DNA of 7,262 nucleotides from an uncultured Alistipes sp. Its GTDB lineage: Bacteria > Bacteroidota > Bacteroidia > Bacteroidales > Rikenellaceae. Numbering within the stretch: the first letter of the stretch is position 1; the number at the start of each line of letters is the position of its first letter. A program made the position numbers and the translations under genes. The notes beneath the pieces were generated by a model that saw nothing but the letters and a program-made list of their open reading frames with translations, did not search any database and had not been told where the DNA came from. Positions 5,669 to 7,262 of the stretch are shown here, in pieces. The stretch lies in assembly GCA_900552955.1 (NCBI GenBank), contig USBO01000090.1:1-7262 (forward strand), given 5' to 3'.

Positions 5669-6362
5669 ACTTAAGGTAGAAATCCCCCGTGAGCCGCCGG
5701 TACTCCTCGGTGAAGCAGGCGGGCGAGTGCTCGATCACCAGCCGGTCGCTGTGCAGCGGCCCTTCGTCGCCGCGCACGAACTCCATCAGGCAGCGTTTGA
5801 CCCCGCTGCGGGGCGTCGACCACACCTCGGTGAGCCGCCGCAGCGCCAGCCGGCCGCGCGCCTGCTCGCGGAATCGCTGCGCCTCGGCCGCCGGCAGGAC
5901 GACGGCCAGACGCCCCTCCGCCGTCAGCAGGCGGCAGGCGGCGGCGATCAGCTCGCCGTGCGTGAGCGCGACCGTGTGGCGCGCCGTGGTGCGACCGGCA
6001 TCGGGCGGCAGCAGCGAACGGTCGTAATAGGGCGGGTTGGAGACCACCAGATCGAACGGCTCCTCCGGCCGATACTCCTGCACGGGCGTGCAGAGCGTCG
6101 TCACGCGCCCGCCCCACGGCGAACGGTCGGCATTCGCACGCGCCTGCTCCGTGCAGGCCGCGTCGATGTCGAGCGCCGTGACGTGCGCCGCCACCGAGCG
6201 CTGGGCCAGCATCAGCGCGATGACGCCCGTGCCCGTTCCGACGTCCAACAGCCGCCGGTCGGCGGCGCCGAGCGCGACCCACGCCCCCAGCAGCACGCCG
6301 TCGGTGCCCACCTTCATCGGGCAGGCATCCTGTTCTATCGCAAATCGTTTGAAACGAAACAT
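5664..6362 (-). CDS. tRNA1(Val) (adenine(37)-N6)-methyltransferase, TrmN6/YfiC family
   Basis: This 232-residue SAM-dependent class I methyltransferase is predicted to methylate N6 of adenine 37, next to the anticodon of tRNA1(Val), in the cytosol. The Rossmann motifs are clear: DVGTGTG (40-46, SAM loop), ALDID (63-67, acidic ribose contact) and the catalytic NPPY (109-112) typical of N6-adenine enzymes. The N-terminal FKRFAIEQDACPMKVGTDGVLLGAW matches the TrmN6/YfiC family's F-x-Q-x4-MKV-x-TDG-x-LLGAW opening. Length is usual. The ATG at 6362 fits this opening, and the stop is TGA. It starts 4 nt after the DUF2400 gene on the same strand, so the two are probably co-transcribed. RsmC-like or rRNA N6 methyltransferases share the fold, but the opening favours TrmN6. 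Confidence 0.93.
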   Translation of the reverse strand: MFRFKRFAIEQDACPMKVGTDGVLLGAWVALGAADRRLLDVGTGTGVIALMLAQRSVAAHVTALDIDAACTEQARANADRSPWGGRVTTLCTPVQEYRPEEPFDLVVSNPPYYDRSLLPPDAGRTTARHTVALTHGELIAAACRLLTAEGRLAVVLPAAEAQRFREQARGRLALRRLTEVWSTPRSGVKRCLMEFVRGDEGPLHSDRLVIEHSPACFTEEYRRLTGDFYLKF

Positions 6363-6366
6363 ATCC

Positions 6367-7137
6367 TCACTTCAGAAAACCGTCGATCCCCGCCCCGAAC
6401 AATGCGAAGTCGTAGCGCACGGGGTCTCCGGCGTCGAACGTCCGCAGCGCCGCGGTGAGCTCCTCGACCGCCCGCCAGTCGTTCTGCCGCCGCCCGAGCA
6501 GCCCCAAGGCGTGCGCCATCGTGCCGCTGTGGAGATCGAGCGGCATATAGAGCGCCGCGGGCGGGATCGTGCGCCACTCGCCGAAGTCCACGCCCCGCTC
6601 GTCGCGCCGCACCATCCAACGGAAATACATGCACAATCGTTTGCACGAGGCTCCCCGCTCGATCGACGACACATGCTTCCCGCACCGCGCGGGATGCTCC
6701 GTGCGGAAAAACTCCTCGCGGAACGCCGCCAGCACGCGGCGCATGTCGCCCGTCGCGGCATAGCTCGCCTCGACGAAGCGGCCCAGTCCGCCATGCCGCG
6801 CGTACATCGCGCGGATCGCACGGATGAAATGGATCAGATCGCCGCCGTTGAAGGTGCGGTGAACGAACGGCGCGAGCGTCGCCAGTTCGCGCTCGGAGGC
6901 GTTGCGCACGAAGTCGCAGGGCGCATCGTCGAGAAAGCGCATCATGCGCAAACCATTGCGCACGATCATGGGCCGGCTGCCCCATGCGATCGTCGCCGCG
7001 AGGAACCCTGCGATCTCGCGGTCGTCGCGCGACGTGAAGCGGTGCGGCACGGCGATCGGGTCGTCGGCGATGAACTCCTCGCGGTCGTAGCGATCCCAGA
7101 GCCGTTCGAGCAGATCGTACAGCGCTTCGCGTTCCAT
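6367..7137 (-). CDS. TIGR02757/DUF2400 family protein
   Basis: This is a 256-residue cytosolic protein of unproven function. Conserved blocks of the DUF2400 family are visible in order: DPIAVPHRF (26-34), EIAGFLAATIAWGSR (41-55), CKRLCMYFRWMVR (165-177), VDFGEW (183-188), PLDLHSGTMAHALGLL (199-214) and DPVRYDFALFGAGI (238-251). The PLDLH block resembles the VDTHV segment that carries the catalytic Asp in HhH-GPD DNA glycosylases. It lies about 35 residues after K166 of the CKR block. This suggests, but does not prove, a DNA-repair fold; no clear LPGVG hairpin is seen. It starts 2 nt after the stop of the ABC ATPase gene and ends 4 nt before the methyltransferase gene, consistent with one transcript. 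ATG chosen at 7137, giving MEREALYDLL. Confidence 0.9.
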   Translation of the reverse strand: MEREALYDLLERLWDRYDREEFIADDPIAVPHRFTSRDDREIAGFLAATIAWGSRPMIVRNGLRMMRFLDDAPCDFVRNASERELATLAPFVHRTFNGGDLIHFIRAIRAMYARHGGLGRFVEASYAATGDMRRVLAAFREEFFRTEHPARCGKHVSSIERGASCKRLCMYFRWMVRRDERGVDFGEWRTIPPAALYMPLDLHSGTMAHALGLLGRRQNDWRAVEELTAALRTFDAGDPVRYDFALFGAGIDGFLK

Positions 7138-7139
7138 CG

Positions 7140-7262
7140 TCAGCCTACGATTCGTCCGTCGCTCATGGTGATCGTCCGGTCGGCACGCGACGCCAGCCCC
7201 TCGTCGTGGGTGACGATGACGACGGTCTGCCCCAACCGTTCGCGCAAGTCGAAAAAGAGGCG
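7140..7262 (-). CDS. ABC transporter ATP-binding protein, C-terminal end (LolD-like)
   Basis: Only the last 40 residues and the TGA stop fall in the window; the gene continues past the edge. The translation, RLFFDLRERLGQTVVIVTHD then EGLASRADRTITMSDGRIVG, holds the H-loop His (VTHD) that senses the ATP gamma-phosphate, and the usual ending ADR-x-(I/L)-x-M-x-DGRI. That ending fits the LolD/MacB/FtsE group of ATPases that power membrane-extrusion systems, most likely lipoprotein release (LolD) in Bacteroidota. Walker A, signature motif and Walker B are outside the window, so the subfamily is tentative. It is first in the visible minus-strand series, followed 2 nt later by the DUF2400 gene. Confidence 0.85.
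   Translation of the reverse strand, partial: RLFFDLRERLGQTVVIVTHDEGLASRADRTITMSDGRIVG

Noticed and set aside
1..7262. CRISPR array, tRNA, rRNA, insertion sequence, phage or toxin-antitoxin genes
   Set aside because: No regularly spaced repeats, cloverleaf structures, transposase motifs or small paired genes were seen on either strand; nearly all of the sequence is accounted for by housekeeping-type genes.

Overview
The window is a gene-dense, high-GC stretch of a bacterial chromosome. Gene content and one promoter point to the phylum Bacteroidota. The evidence is a DUF4831 protein and a DUF2400/TIGR02757 protein (both typical of Bacteroidota), leaders without clear Shine-Dalgarno sites, and a textbook Bacteroides-type promoter (TTTG, 19 bp, TAnnTTTG). 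The high GC combined with this gene set suggests Alistipes or another Rikenellaceae member. That genus call is inference and cannot be proved from the window.

Layout: two convergent gene groups meet at a shared hairpin terminator near 4011-4052. The plus-strand half (1-3979) carries the 3' end of dxr (isoprenoid synthesis), rseP (intramembrane site-2 protease), radA (recombination helicase) and a secreted VanX-like D-Ala-D-Ala dipeptidase. dxr and rseP are 10 nt apart, and radA and the dipeptidase are 1 nt apart, so each pair looks co-transcribed. The 177-nt gap between rseP and radA (1747-1923) is the most structured non-coding DNA here, with a 7-bp GNRA-loop hairpin, a 14-bp nested palindrome with two alternative folds, and a further imperfect palindrome.

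The minus-strand half (7262 down to 4071) reads, in transcription order: the 3' end of a LolD-type ABC ATPase, a DUF2400 protein, a tRNA1(Val) adenine-N6 methyltransferase (trmN-like), a DUF4831 exported protein, and an AlkD-like HEAT-repeat protein. The first three are separated by 2 and 4 nt. A separate promoter at the end of the methyltransferase gene drives DUF4831, which overlaps the AlkD-like gene by 4 nt (ATGA).

Most of this is ordinary housekeeping. I see no CRISPR array, transposase, phage gene, tRNA or rRNA, and no convincing new multi-gene system. The items worth a second look are the rseP-radA palindromic region, the AlkD-like protein that lacks the family's usual catalytic signature, and a DUF2400 protein with a motif resembling the catalytic Asp region of HhH-GPD DNA glycosylases.
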